The notes under the pieces: generated by a model | What the model saw: only the letters and a program-made list of their open reading frames with translations | Told to the model about the DNA's origin: nothing | The model's database searches: none | Shown: piece after piece, positions 8,968 to 16,526 of the stretch | How the letters are laid out: the number at the start of each line of letters is the position of its first letter | Numbering within the stretch: position 1 is the stretch's first letter | NCBI GenBank assembly: GCA_031288715.1 | Contig: JAITQW010000005.1 | Span: forward strand, 1-52,134 | Length of the DNA stretch: 52,134 bases | Origin: Lactobacillales bacterium | Lineage (GTDB): Bacteria; Bacillota; Bacilli; Lactobacillales; Streptococcaceae | Reading direction: 5' to 3' | Program-made: the position numbers and the translations under genes

Positions 8968-9016
8968 CTTTTGTGAGATCGATATATACGGGAGTTTCAT
9001 GAATTTTGACACATAA
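8968..9016. repeat. Dispersed 48-bp repeat, copy 2
   Basis: The partner of 2337-2384, with about 80% identity by eye (ATATACGG, TTTCATGAA, CACATAA shared). It ends a few bases before the -35 box of the first bacteriocin leader. The rest of 8617-8967 is AT-rich, with a TA dinucleotide run near 8951-8964 and no gene that I can see. Confidence 0.4.
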
Positions 9017-9022
9017 AATTGT

Positions 9023-9051
9023 TTGAAATGTAATTTAAGTTTTAGTATAAT
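9023..9051 (+). promoter_or_regulatory. Promoter of bacteriocin cassette 1
   Basis: TTGAAA (9023-9028), a 17-base spacer, and TATAAT (9046-9051) preceded by TAG form a near-consensus sigma-A promoter. The same arrangement, TTGTCA-17-TATTAT, occurs at 49562-49590 ahead of cassette 2 within a conserved leader. A further TTGACAAAT string, conserved in both, follows about 20 bases downstream. Confidence 0.65.
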
Positions 9052-9098
9052 TTTCGTGAAAGAAGAAATTTGACAAATAGTTATTGGGAGGTATCATT

Positions 9099-9140
9099 TT
9101 GAGCAACGAGCAACGATTACATAAATATTGGGAAAAGTAA
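9099..9140 (+). CDS. Possible 13-residue leader peptide before bacteriocin 1
   Basis: A TTG codon seven bases after GGGAGG opens a short frame reading MSNEQRLHKYWEK and then TAA. The leader around it (about 9023-9240) is conserved ahead of the second bacteriocin (49562-49790), including the ribosome binding site and TTG. Downstream of the stop, the sequence would continue KNCFSSGKCTLK in the same frame, and the second copy preserves a related string, so this may be the relic of a longer small peptide rather than a regulatory leader. Confidence 0.35.
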   Translation: MSNEQRLHKYWEK

Positions 9141-9322
9141 AAAAATTGTTTTTCATCTGGCAAATGCACCTTGAAATGAGAGGATTTGGTGGGTTATTTG
9201 TATTTTCAAAGTTAAATTTTATGATGATATTTAGCAGTGAATTTAGAAATAAAGCATTTAGGTGAAATTGGAGAGTGAACTTTTGCTAGTGTATTTTATA
9301 AAGGAGTGTTTTTGATGAAAAA

Positions 9323-9595
9323 ATGAAAATATGTTTGATGGTATTTGGAGTTTTGTGTAGTATGGCATTTTCTACTGTTGTGTTGGCAGTAGTAGTTGGC
9401 GGAGGAGAATGGGATTACGGTGTAGGCGTTAAATGTGGATATTCTGATTATTATCATGGGTCAAAAAAACATAGTGCTACTGTTAAGCGCGGTGGTGAAA
9501 AAAATTACGCCGAAAGTGCTGGTGGAAGTTGGGCTCGAGCAAAAATTGTCCATTTTCCTCCTACTAGAATGGAGTTTTTTTGGAATGCTTGGTAG
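9323..9595 (+). CDS. Lactococcin-972-family bacteriocin precursor
   Basis: A 90-residue secreted peptide. Residues 1-23 form a Sec signal peptide (hydrophobic CLMVFGVLCSMAFSTVVLA), and the mature part begins near GGGEWDYGVGVKCGYSDYYH. It carries the family pattern W-x-Y-G-V, Y-S-x-Y-x-H-G-S-K-x-H-S-A-T-V, a W-A-x-A block and an aromatic C-terminus (FFWNAW). Lactococcin 972 blocks septum formation by binding lipid II; this function is inferred from family. The best-spaced start after AAGGAG (9301-9306) is the ATG at 9315, but that frame ends after MKK; adding one A to the A6 run would fuse it in frame with this gene. The ATG at 9323 is 16 bases from the site. Downstream, in order: a strong terminator, a 7-TM protein and an ABC ATPase. 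Confidence 0.85.
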   Translation: MKICLMVFGVLCSMAFSTVVLAVVVGGGEWDYGVGVKCGYSDYYHGSKKHSATVKRGGEKNYAESAGGSWARAKIVHFPPTRMEFFWNAW

Positions 9596-9643
9596 TAAGA
9601 AGATTTATTATAGTAAATCAAAAATTTTTTAGTGCTATGTTGT

Positions 9644-9688
9644 CAATCAACCTCTTTTTTGAAGTGGGAGGAGGTTGATTGTTTTTTT
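9644..9688 (+). terminator. Strong terminator between bacteriocin and export/immunity genes
   Basis: CAATCAACCTC (9644-9654) pairs perfectly with GAGGTTGATTG (9671-9681) and is followed by seven T. It lies after the bacteriocin gene and before the 7-TM gene, so most transcripts should stop here and the peptide should be made in excess over its partner proteins. Confidence 0.85.
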
Positions 9689-9713
9689 GGAATGAAGTAG
9701 AGGATGGAAGAAT

Positions 9714-11849
9714 ATGAAAAAAGTTGTATCCGCGTGTTTGTTATTTTTTGTTTTTTGTTCCACTTTCTTGCTTATCAATGTTTATCAAACTAAAGATAGA
9801 ATAAGAATCGAATCAATTGAAATGAACCCAGGTGGTTCGTTTTATTTCTATGTTAAGCATTCGAATCGCACAATTCCTGAAGAGTTGACTTTTTTATCAA
9901 GGTTGTCAAAAGAAGAAAAAATCTCGATTTTTAAGACAGACTATACAAAGAACGATACTGTGATTAAATCAGTGGTTTTTAATAAAGAAAGCTTTCCTTT
10001 TCAACAATTTAATCTTCCAGACAAGGATTTATTTAAAAATAGCAGGAATATCTATGCTAGTTTTGATACTAAAAGTAAGCATCAGGTAGGGAGGATCCCT
10101 ACTTTTGTTAAAAGAGATAAAGTTTTTTTACAATTATTGGAAAATTACTACTTAGATTCAAGCAAATCTTTAAATGGAACTTACTCGGTAGTCTCGACGC
10201 AAACGATCAATAAAGAGAAGATTGTAAAAAAACTTAGCATTTTTTTTTCGGTAAGTGAAAAAGAGTTATTAACTACTTCTGGGGATCATGCAGTTGCTTT
10301 GATAAACAGGTATGTAATGATTTTTGCTCTAATTATAATTCTTGTCTTTTTGGTACTAATGATTGTTACGATTTACGCTCCGTTGATGTCTATTAAAAGT
10401 ATTGGTGTTAAGAAATTAAATGGCATAAGTAATTTTGCTATTTTGGGGGAATTTATCAAAAAAAATGTGATTTTGCTAATTGGTAGTTGTTTTTTAGTTG
10501 ATGTTGGAATTCTTGCCTATTTTCCTTATCGACCGAAAAATTTTATGCTGATATTAATTTTAGTGCAATTATTAATCTTTATGATCTTTTTTATATCTAA
10601 TTGTTTTGTTTATCTAGTTATAAGAAAAGTGACTATTGGTAAGTTATTAAAACAGTTTTTGAATTTTAAATGTGGTAATGCTGCTTGCTTTGTTGTTAAA
10701 TTTTTACTAACGTTGTCCTCCACTTTATTATTATTTCAGATTTCAGGCGAAATCGATGAGTTAGTTAAACAATATCGACTAAGTGAAGCTTGGAATAGTA
10801 ATGGTGAATTGTTAACTGTTGAAGTTGCTTATGTATCTGAAGAGGAGGGAGGTTTACAAAATTTTCACCTCAATGAGCTGAAGGCTGCTGAGAAATGTGC
10901 ACGACTTTTTCTCGATTTGGATAAGCAAACAAAGGCAATGTATGTTTGCAGTAGTGTGATAGATCCAACTAGAAATTTAGGAATGGGAGGAAAAAACCAA
11001 GAGAAAAATATTTTCAAACCCGGAGAAAAATATGAGGTGATGTCCATTAATCATCATTTTTTAAAGACTTTACCTATTAAACACAAGTTGGCCAAGGATA
11101 ATATTCGCGAATTTTTAGTTCCAAACTCTTTGCGTCAGAATGAAGCAAAGATGAGATATTTTTGTCAGCGTCTTCTTTTTAATGATCTAGGTTCAAAAGA
11201 TCAAGAAACAACGATAATTGAACACTTACCGGTGCGCTTGTTTTACTACGATGATCAACATTTTTCTGTTTTTCCGTATAGTTCTGAGATTAAGGGGAAT
11301 TTTACGAAACCTATTTTAAAGTTGTTCAACGAAGAAAATATGCTTTTTTGTGAGCGAACTTATTGTAGTGTAACAGGTGAAAATTGTCCCATGAAGGTTA
11401 TGAACTCTAAGCAAAATCGCGAAAAAATCCAAAAATTGATGAAAAAAAATGATGTACATGTTAAATTTTCAACAGTGAATGCAATTCTTGGAGATCAAAT
11501 TAGGGGTTGTAAAGAAGCAATAGGGATTGTGATCATGATTTTATTTTTTATTGTTATATTAAATATTTTTGCTTTGATTTTTTTACTAATTTGTATTATT
11601 CGGAGTAAGAAGAAAAAGCTTTCTGTTGATCGATTACTGGGAGTGAAAATGTTTGATCGTTACCGAGTGGAGTTTTGTCTGATTTTTGGTTCTTATTTCA
11701 TCCAGATTTTGATGATTTGTTTATTAGGGAAGTCGCTGCTGGTGATGCCGATAGCTCTGATTGTTATTTTGATCGAATCGATTACAATTTTTTTAACCAT
11801 TATTCGAGAAGAAAAAAAGAACTTAGTATCTTTACTTAAAGGAGAATGA
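9714..11849 (+). CDS. Bacteriocin-associated 7-TM integral membrane protein (lactococcin 972 type)
   Basis: A 711-residue membrane protein. There is an N-terminal TM helix (residues 5-22), an extracellular region up to about 195, then hydrophobic helices near 198-220, 245-265, 275-300 and 318-343. A second large extracellular part (about 350-600) follows, and the last helices lie near 604-628 and 650-695. Size and layout match the bact_immun_7tm/DUF1430 proteins always found beside lactococcin-972-type peptides, thought to act in export and/or self-protection with the ABC ATPase. The next gene begins at the stop codon, so the two are translationally coupled. A homologous but broken gene is at 50422. 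Confidence 0.8.
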   Translation: MKKVVSACLLFFVFCSTFLLINVYQTKDRIRIESIEMNPGGSFYFYVKHSNRTIPEELTFLSRLSKEEKISIFKTDYTKNDTVIKSVVFNKESFPFQQFNLPDKDLFKNSRNIYASFDTKSKHQVGRIPTFVKRDKVFLQLLENYYLDSSKSLNGTYSVVSTQTINKEKIVKKLSIFFSVSEKELLTTSGDHAVALINRYVMIFALIIILVFLVLMIVTIYAPLMSIKSIGVKKLNGISNFAILGEFIKKNVILLIGSCFLVDVGILAYFPYRPKNFMLILILVQLLIFMIFFISNCFVYLVIRKVTIGKLLKQFLNFKCGNAACFVVKFLLTLSSTLLLFQISGEIDELVKQYRLSEAWNSNGELLTVEVAYVSEEEGGLQNFHLNELKAAEKCARLFLDLDKQTKAMYVCSSVIDPTRNLGMGGKNQEKNIFKPGEKYEVMSINHHFLKTLPIKHKLAKDNIREFLVPNSLRQNEAKMRYFCQRLLFNDLGSKDQETTIIEHLPVRLFYYDDQHFSVFPYSSEIKGNFTKPILKLFNEENMLFCERTYCSVTGENCPMKVMNSKQNREKIQKLMKKNDVHVKFSTVNAILGDQIRGCKEAIGIVIMILFFIVILNIFALIFLLICIIRSKKKKLSVDRLLGVKMFDRYRVEFCLIFGSYFIQILMICLLGKSLLVMPIALIVILIESITIFLTIIREEKKNLVSLLKGE

Positions 11850-11851
11850 GA

Positions 11852-12487
11852 ATGATAAAATTAACAGATTTGGTGAAAAAATTTGGCAATAAGCAAGTGT
11901 TGGATCAGTTTAATTTGAGTATTAAAGTTGGCGAAATGATTGCCTTGGTTGGGGAGAGTGGTTCAGGGAAATCTACTTTGTTAAATATTTTGGGTTTAAT
12001 TGAAGATTTTGATTCAGGGGAGTATTTATTTTTTGGGGAGAAAAACATCAAAGCAAATACAAAAAAAGCTTCAAAAAATATTCGCGAAAAAATAAGCTAC
12101 TTGTTTCAAAATTTTGCTTTGATTGAGACGGACACAGTGGAAGAAAATTTACAAGTTGCATTAAAATATAAAAAGGTTAATAAAAAGGAGAAACAAAGGC
12201 TAATTTCATCTGCTTTGGAGAAAGTTGGCTTAAAAGGATACGAAAAAAGAAGGGTACATGAGCTCTCTGGTGGAGAGCAACAAAGAGTAGCCATTGCCAG
12301 GGTGCTGATTAAGCCAAGTGAAATTATTTTAGCAGACGAGCCTACCGGTTCTCTTGATTCCAAAAATCGGGATGAGGTTTTAAATTTGTTAAAAAAAATG
12401 AACCGAGAAGGAAAAACTATTGTCATCGTGACACATGATCCAGAGGTTTCTAAAGTTTGTTCTAGAGTTGTAGAATTAAATGCTTGA
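11852..12487 (+). CDS. ABC transporter ATPase, lactococcin-972 export group
   Basis: A 211-residue nucleotide-binding subunit with Walker A GESGSGKST near residue 36, Q-loop LFQNFAL, signature LSGGEQQRVAIARVL, Walker B ILADEPTGSLDS and H-loop VTHD. It belongs to the LolD/MacB-like exporter class and should energise the 7-TM protein encoded immediately upstream. An ATG at 11846 overlaps the preceding stop, but it lies only one base after AAAGGAG. The ATG at 11852 has a seven-base gap and is preferred. Confidence 0.88.
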   Translation: MIKLTDLVKKFGNKQVLDQFNLSIKVGEMIALVGESGSGKSTLLNILGLIEDFDSGEYLFFGEKNIKANTKKASKNIREKISYLFQNFALIETDTVEENLQVALKYKKVNKKEKQRLISSALEKVGLKGYEKRRVHELSGGEQQRVAIARVLIKPSEIILADEPTGSLDSKNRDEVLNLLKKMNREGKTIVIVTHDPEVSKVCSRVVELNA

Positions 12488-12690
12488 ATTAGCTATCGGA
12501 AAAAGAAAAATTCAAAAAGTATTTAATATCTGCTGAATAATTTTTAACTTTCTCTTTTTGAAATAAATTCTCTTGCTTAGAGTAAATTTCACTCGTCTTC
12601 TTTCAGCGAAAATTGAAGTTTCAAAAGCTTATATGCACAATTTTTTGGTACTAAGAGTTATATTATGCCTAGCCTCTGACAAGTGATGTC

Positions 12691-13022
12691 TGTTTCGCGA
12701 TTAAAAATCGCTCACAGGAAAACCATTTGCCAATCATTAAGGTAGTTCACACCAAGAGGTACATCCTATCTAAACTCTGCCACGTCTCTCGTGTTTCGCG
12801 ATTAAAAATTGCTCACAGGAAAACCATTTGCCAATCATTAAGGTAGTTCGCACCAAGAAGTACATCCTACCTAAACTCTGCCACGTCTCTCGTGTTTCGC
12901 GATTAAAAATTGCTCACAGGAAAACCATTTGCCAATCGTTAAGGTAGTTCGCACCAAGAGGTACATCCTACCTAAACTCTGCCACTTTTCATGTGTCAAT
13001 CGTTAAGGTAGTTCGCAATTTT
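12691..13022. repeat. Three tandem 101-bp repeats plus a partial fourth
   Basis: Units begin at 12691, 12792 and 12893 with TGTTTCGCGATTAAAAAT and differ at only a few positions. Each contains CACAGGAAAACC, CAATCRTTAAGGTAGTTC, GGTACATCCTA and ACTCTGCCAC. A partial unit (CAATCGTTAAGGTAGTTCGCA) ends the array near 13022. Single, diverged copies of the same modules are at 22428-22610, 28118-28245 and 36765-36950. No coding potential is evident. The array fills the gap between two convergent gene groups. The rest of 12488-13107 holds no gene that I can see. Confidence 0.85.
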
Positions 13023-13107
13023 GAGCAAAAGACGTGCATTTATAAATAGATATAATGTAAAAATAGCTTATATTTATAGCTATTATGAATTATTCAGTAG
13101 TCATTGA

Positions 13108-13965
13108 TTATTTTTTTAAATTACCACCTTCAACAATGATGTCCTCAGGTTTTACATTGTTCCCATACACTGGCTTTAATGTTTTATTGAAGTCTTTAAG
13201 GAAGAAGTTTTCTTTTCCTAATTTTTTGATATCGTTATTGATAAATTTAAGTAAGGTTTTATTTCCTTTGGTAACAGCTGGTGCAATCGTATCTGTGTTT
13301 CCTAAATTCTTGATTCCAACGGTGAATCCTTTATTTTGCAATGCCCATGCTAATACTTCAGTGTTGTCTGTGCTCATAGCGTCACCGCGCTTATCTTTTA
13401 ATGCGTTATAAGTGTCCATATATTGATCGAATTTTAAAAGCTTAACTTCGGGATGATTTTCCGTGAAATACGTATCAGCGGTTGTTCCTTTGGCAACAAT
13501 TAATGTTTCTCCTTTTAGATCTTTCACATTTTTGATCACTGCATTATTAGGTGAAACTACCCCTAAAGAAATTTTCATGTAAGGAAGCGCAAAATCAACC
13601 ACTTCAGCTCTTTCTTTCGTTATCGTAAAATTTGCCATCATGATATCAACTTTCCCAGTTTTTAAATATTCAGCACGATTTGCTGGATCAGTTGAAACAT
13701 ACTCAATCTTTGTACCCAAGTCTTTTGCTAAGCGTTCAGCAAAATAAATGTCGTATCCTTGATATTTTCCTTCTTCATCTACGTAGCCAAAAGGATGCTT
13801 ATCGCTGAAGACACCAATTTTTACTGTTTTACTTTTTTTAATTTCATCAAGCGTTCGGAAAATTTCCCCATTACTTGATCCTAAGTTTCCTTTCTTAGAG
13901 CATCCTGTTAGAAACAGGGTGAACAGAGCAAGAACGCTTATCACATAAATTATTTTTTTCATCAT
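13108..13965 (-). CDS. PEB1-like aspartate/glutamate-binding lipoprotein of ABC importer
   Basis: A 285-residue solute-binding protein. Residues 1-21 are a lipoprotein signal with lipobox LTGC, so it is anchored outside the membrane. The mature part has the polar-amino-acid binding fold: IGVFSDKHPFGYVDEEGKYQ, then ANFTITKERAEVVDFALPYM, KGTTADTYFTENHP and IAPAVTKGNK. These closely follow Campylobacter PEB1, which binds aspartate and glutamate; that specificity is inferred. It is the last gene of a four-gene operon after two permeases and an ATPase. AAAGGAG lies ten bases before the start. Confidence 0.88.
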   Translation of the reverse strand: MMKKIIYVISVLALFTLFLTGCSKKGNLGSSNGEIFRTLDEIKKSKTVKIGVFSDKHPFGYVDEEGKYQGYDIYFAERLAKDLGTKIEYVSTDPANRAEYLKTGKVDIMMANFTITKERAEVVDFALPYMKISLGVVSPNNAVIKNVKDLKGETLIVAKGTTADTYFTENHPEVKLLKFDQYMDTYNALKDKRGDAMSTDNTEVLAWALQNKGFTVGIKNLGNTDTIAPAVTKGNKTLLKFINNDIKKLGKENFFLKDFNKTLKPVYGNNVKPEDIIVEGGNLKK

Positions 13966-14004
13966 AATAAAAAAGCTCCTTTTTCATTTACAATTATTTT
14001 TAAT

Positions 14005-14751
14005 TCATTTCGCGAAAGAAAATATATTCAAAAATTTTTGCGCACGTTTGGTTTTTGGGTGCTCAAAGAAATTTTTTGCGCAGCTTTCTTCTGCAATTTT
14101 CCCATGATCGATAAATATAATTCGATCTGCCACTGCTTTTGCAAACTCCATTTCATGAGTCACAATGATCATTGTATTTCCTGATTTTGCTAATTCTAGC
14201 ATGATATCTAACACTTCTCTGACCATTTCAGGATCAAGAGATGCTGTTACTTCATCAAATAATAAAATATCAGGGTTCATAATTAGTGCACGTGCAATTG
14301 CAATTCGCTGTTTTTGTCCACCTGAAAGTTCACGAGGGTAGGCTAATCTTTTTTCGACAAGCCCTATCCGTTGCAATAGAACATCAGCTTCCTTAATTGC
14401 TTTAGATTTTTCTTTTTTCAAGACTTTTGTAGGTCCTAAAATTAAATTATTTAAGACATTTCGATGAGGAAATAGCTCATAGCTCTGAAAAACCATCCCG
14501 ATTCGTTTGCGAATTTCTGTGCAATTTTTTCCATTAGAGATCAATTCACCATCTAAAAAAATATGACCATCTGAAATTTTCTCAAAGCCGTTGATCGTTC
14601 TTAAAAGTGTGGATTTTCCTGAACCAGATGGGCCAATAATTACAACTACTTCACCTTTTCTTACATCAAATGAGATTCCTTTCAATACTTCGAGACCATC
14701 ATATTTCTTTTTAATATTTTGAAGAGAAAGTACGATTGATTTTTCTTTCAT
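14005..14751 (-). CDS. Polar amino acid ABC importer, ATP-binding subunit
   Basis: A 248-residue GlnQ/HisP-type ATPase with Walker A GPSGSGKST near residue 39, Q-loop FQSYELFPHRNVLNNL, signature LSGGQKQRIAIARAL, Walker B DILLFDEVTASLDPE and H-loop VTHEM. It energises uptake through the two permeases encoded upstream with the binding protein downstream. The gaps of about 40 bases on each side fit one operon. Confidence 0.92.
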   Translation of the reverse strand: MKEKSIVLSLQNIKKKYDGLEVLKGISFDVRKGEVVVIIGPSGSGKSTLLRTINGFEKISDGHIFLDGELISNGKNCTEIRKRIGMVFQSYELFPHRNVLNNLILGPTKVLKKEKSKAIKEADVLLQRIGLVEKRLAYPRELSGGQKQRIAIARALIMNPDILLFDEVTASLDPEMVREVLDIMLELAKSGNTMIIVTHEMEFAKAVADRIIFIDHGKIAEESCAKNFFEHPKTKRAQKFLNIFSFAK

Positions 14752-14790
14752 ATTTCGTATCCTTTTTTATACTTGTGAAATAAATGTTAT

Positions 14791-15468
14791 TTATTTTGTG
14801 TAAATAGATTCTAAACGTTTAGCTAATAATGAGATTGGCCAGCAAATTAGAAAGTAGAGCAAAAATACAAGACCGTACATCCAAAATGAAGCATCTGGAG
14901 CATTGTGACGATTGGTTTCAATAATTTGTTTGGAGGTTTTTAATATTTCTACAACTCCGATTAGCACTACTAAAGAGGTGGTTTTAATCATTCGTGTAGT
15001 TAAATTGACGACTCCTGGTAAAAGCGGTTTTAAAACTTGAGGGAAAATAATATATCCAAATGTCTGTGATCTGGTTAGTCCTATCGCTTCCGCACTTTCA
15101 TACTGGATTCTCGGCACATTTGTTAGAAGTCCACGAACTAGTTCCCCGATTTCAGCGGTACCCCACATCGCAAAGACAATGATGGCTGAAGCTTCTCCAG
15201 AAAGATTCAATACACCTGTGCGTGCTAAACCGAAGTAGACTAAAAATAAAGTCACTAATTGAGGCATCACTCGGTTAAATTCTACATAAATTCGGCATAA
15301 ACATCGTATAATTCGATTTTTGATGGTCATTATTAGACCTAGCAACATCCCTAAGGTAATCGAAAAAAACATGGAGATTAAAGCAATTTTTACAGTTACC
15401 CATAAACCTTCAAGAATATGCAAAAAGTTATTTGCATTTAGTATGACATCAATTTCCGAATTTTGCAT
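14791..15468 (-). CDS. Polar amino acid ABC importer, permease 2
   Basis: A 225-residue inner-membrane subunit of the HisMQ/GlnP type with about five TM helices. The coupling (EAA) region is ESAEAIGLTRSQTFGYIIFP near residue 125, which docks on the ATPase. The gene start overlaps the end of the first permease gene by 20 bases, so the two are translationally coupled and form a heterodimeric channel. Family is certain; substrate is inferred from the binding protein. Confidence 0.9.
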   Translation of the reverse strand: MQNSEIDVILNANNFLHILEGLWVTVKIALISMFFSITLGMLLGLIMTIKNRIIRCLCRIYVEFNRVMPQLVTLFLVYFGLARTGVLNLSGEASAIIVFAMWGTAEIGELVRGLLTNVPRIQYESAEAIGLTRSQTFGYIIFPQVLKPLLPGVVNLTTRMIKTTSLVVLIGVVEILKTSKQIIETNRHNAPDASFWMYGLVFLLYFLICWPISLLAKRLESIYTK

Positions 15469-16108
15469 AACGTAGCCTTCTTTCTAACACTGTTGCTAAA
15501 ATCAAAATTGGTAATAGAATCACTAAGTAGCAAATGACTAACATGAGCAGTGCCTCTTCTGTTTTATAATAAATTCCAATTAAATCATTGGCCACAAAAA
15601 TTAAATCTGCTAAAGCAACTACACTAAATACAGAAGTTTCTTTTAGCAAAAAAATAATGTTTGAGCATAGGGGCGGGATGGAATTAGCTAGACAATCAGG
15701 TAGGATGATGTAGCGCAATACTTGCGGCTTTTTGAATCCAAGTGCAAAAGCGCTTTCGATTTGTGATTTGCTTACGGATTCCAAACCAGCACGAAAAGTT
15801 TCCGCCATATACCCAGAACCTAGAAAGGAAAGACCGATAATTGCTGAAGTTTGCGAGGTCATTTGGATTCCGATTTTTGTTAAACCAAAGTATAGAAAAA
15901 ATAGAATGACAATTAGTGGTGTGTTCCTAGAAAGTTCAATTGCTGCTGCTGTCAATCTTCTAAAGAAAGGGATCTTATAGTAGATAACTAGACTTAATAT
16001 GAAACCAGTTAAGATGGAAAAAATGATTCCTAAACCTCCAACCTTTACAACGAGTATAGAAGCTTCAATGTATTTTGGAAAAAATTTTTCTATAAAATGA
16101 ATATCCAT
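15449..16108 (-). CDS. Polar amino acid ABC importer, permease 1
   Basis: A 219-residue permease with N-terminal TM helix (VVKVGGLGIIFSILTGFILS), the family segment ELSRNTPLIVILFFLYFGL and the EAA loop ESAFALGFKKPQVLRYIILP near residue 118. It is the first gene of the operon; the promoter must lie in 16109-16526. Partner of the second permease at 14791-15468. Confidence 0.9.
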   Translation of the reverse strand: MDIHFIEKFFPKYIEASILVVKVGGLGIIFSILTGFILSLVIYYKIPFFRRLTAAAIELSRNTPLIVILFFLYFGLTKIGIQMTSQTSAIIGLSFLGSGYMAETFRAGLESVSKSQIESAFALGFKKPQVLRYIILPDCLANSIPPLCSNIIFLLKETSVFSVVALADLIFVANDLIGIYYKTEEALLMLVICYLVILLPILILATVLERRLRYAKFGN

Positions 16109-16526
16109 AATAAGTTCCTCAAAAACAGTATTTTTTTATCACTTTTTTTATTCTTTTAAATATATCTCAATCGCTTTGTAAAAGAAAGGTGAGACAAAAA
16201 TTTTTATTTAAATATTAAATTCGGAAAGTAGCTTTATCCCAAAAATCTAATACCATAAAAAGCAGCAAAACACTAAATATTCTAATTAAGTTGAATCAGT
16301 ATAGTTTAATAACCCTGAATGGAAGTGGGGAAGATTTCTTTATTTTCCGAATTGAAATTTTAAATAAAGTTGTTTGACCTGGAATTACTTGCTTGTTATC
16401 ATAAAAAATAAACTTTTTCATAAAAATATGATACAGAAAGAACACGCATTGACTTACAGAGTGGCGCTTTAATTGATTGATGTGTAAATTTTTAAGATTT
16501 AAAGCTAGATGGAGTGGGGAAGAGAA
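16109..16526. other. Divergent intergenic region, no gene seen
   Basis: About 420 AT-rich bases separate the amino acid importer operon and the second DAHP synthase gene. Promoters for both must be here, but none is distinctive enough to place. There is no T-box, no repeat copy and no open frame that I would support. Confidence 0.4.

Noticed and set aside
9435-9632. 65-codon frame overlapping the first bacteriocin
   Set aside because: It is a shadow in another frame without a ribosome binding site; the family motifs are in the 9323 frame.
12691-13022. CRISPR array
   Set aside because: The whole 101-bp unit is repeated almost identically, with no variable spacers, and no cas genes are in the window.
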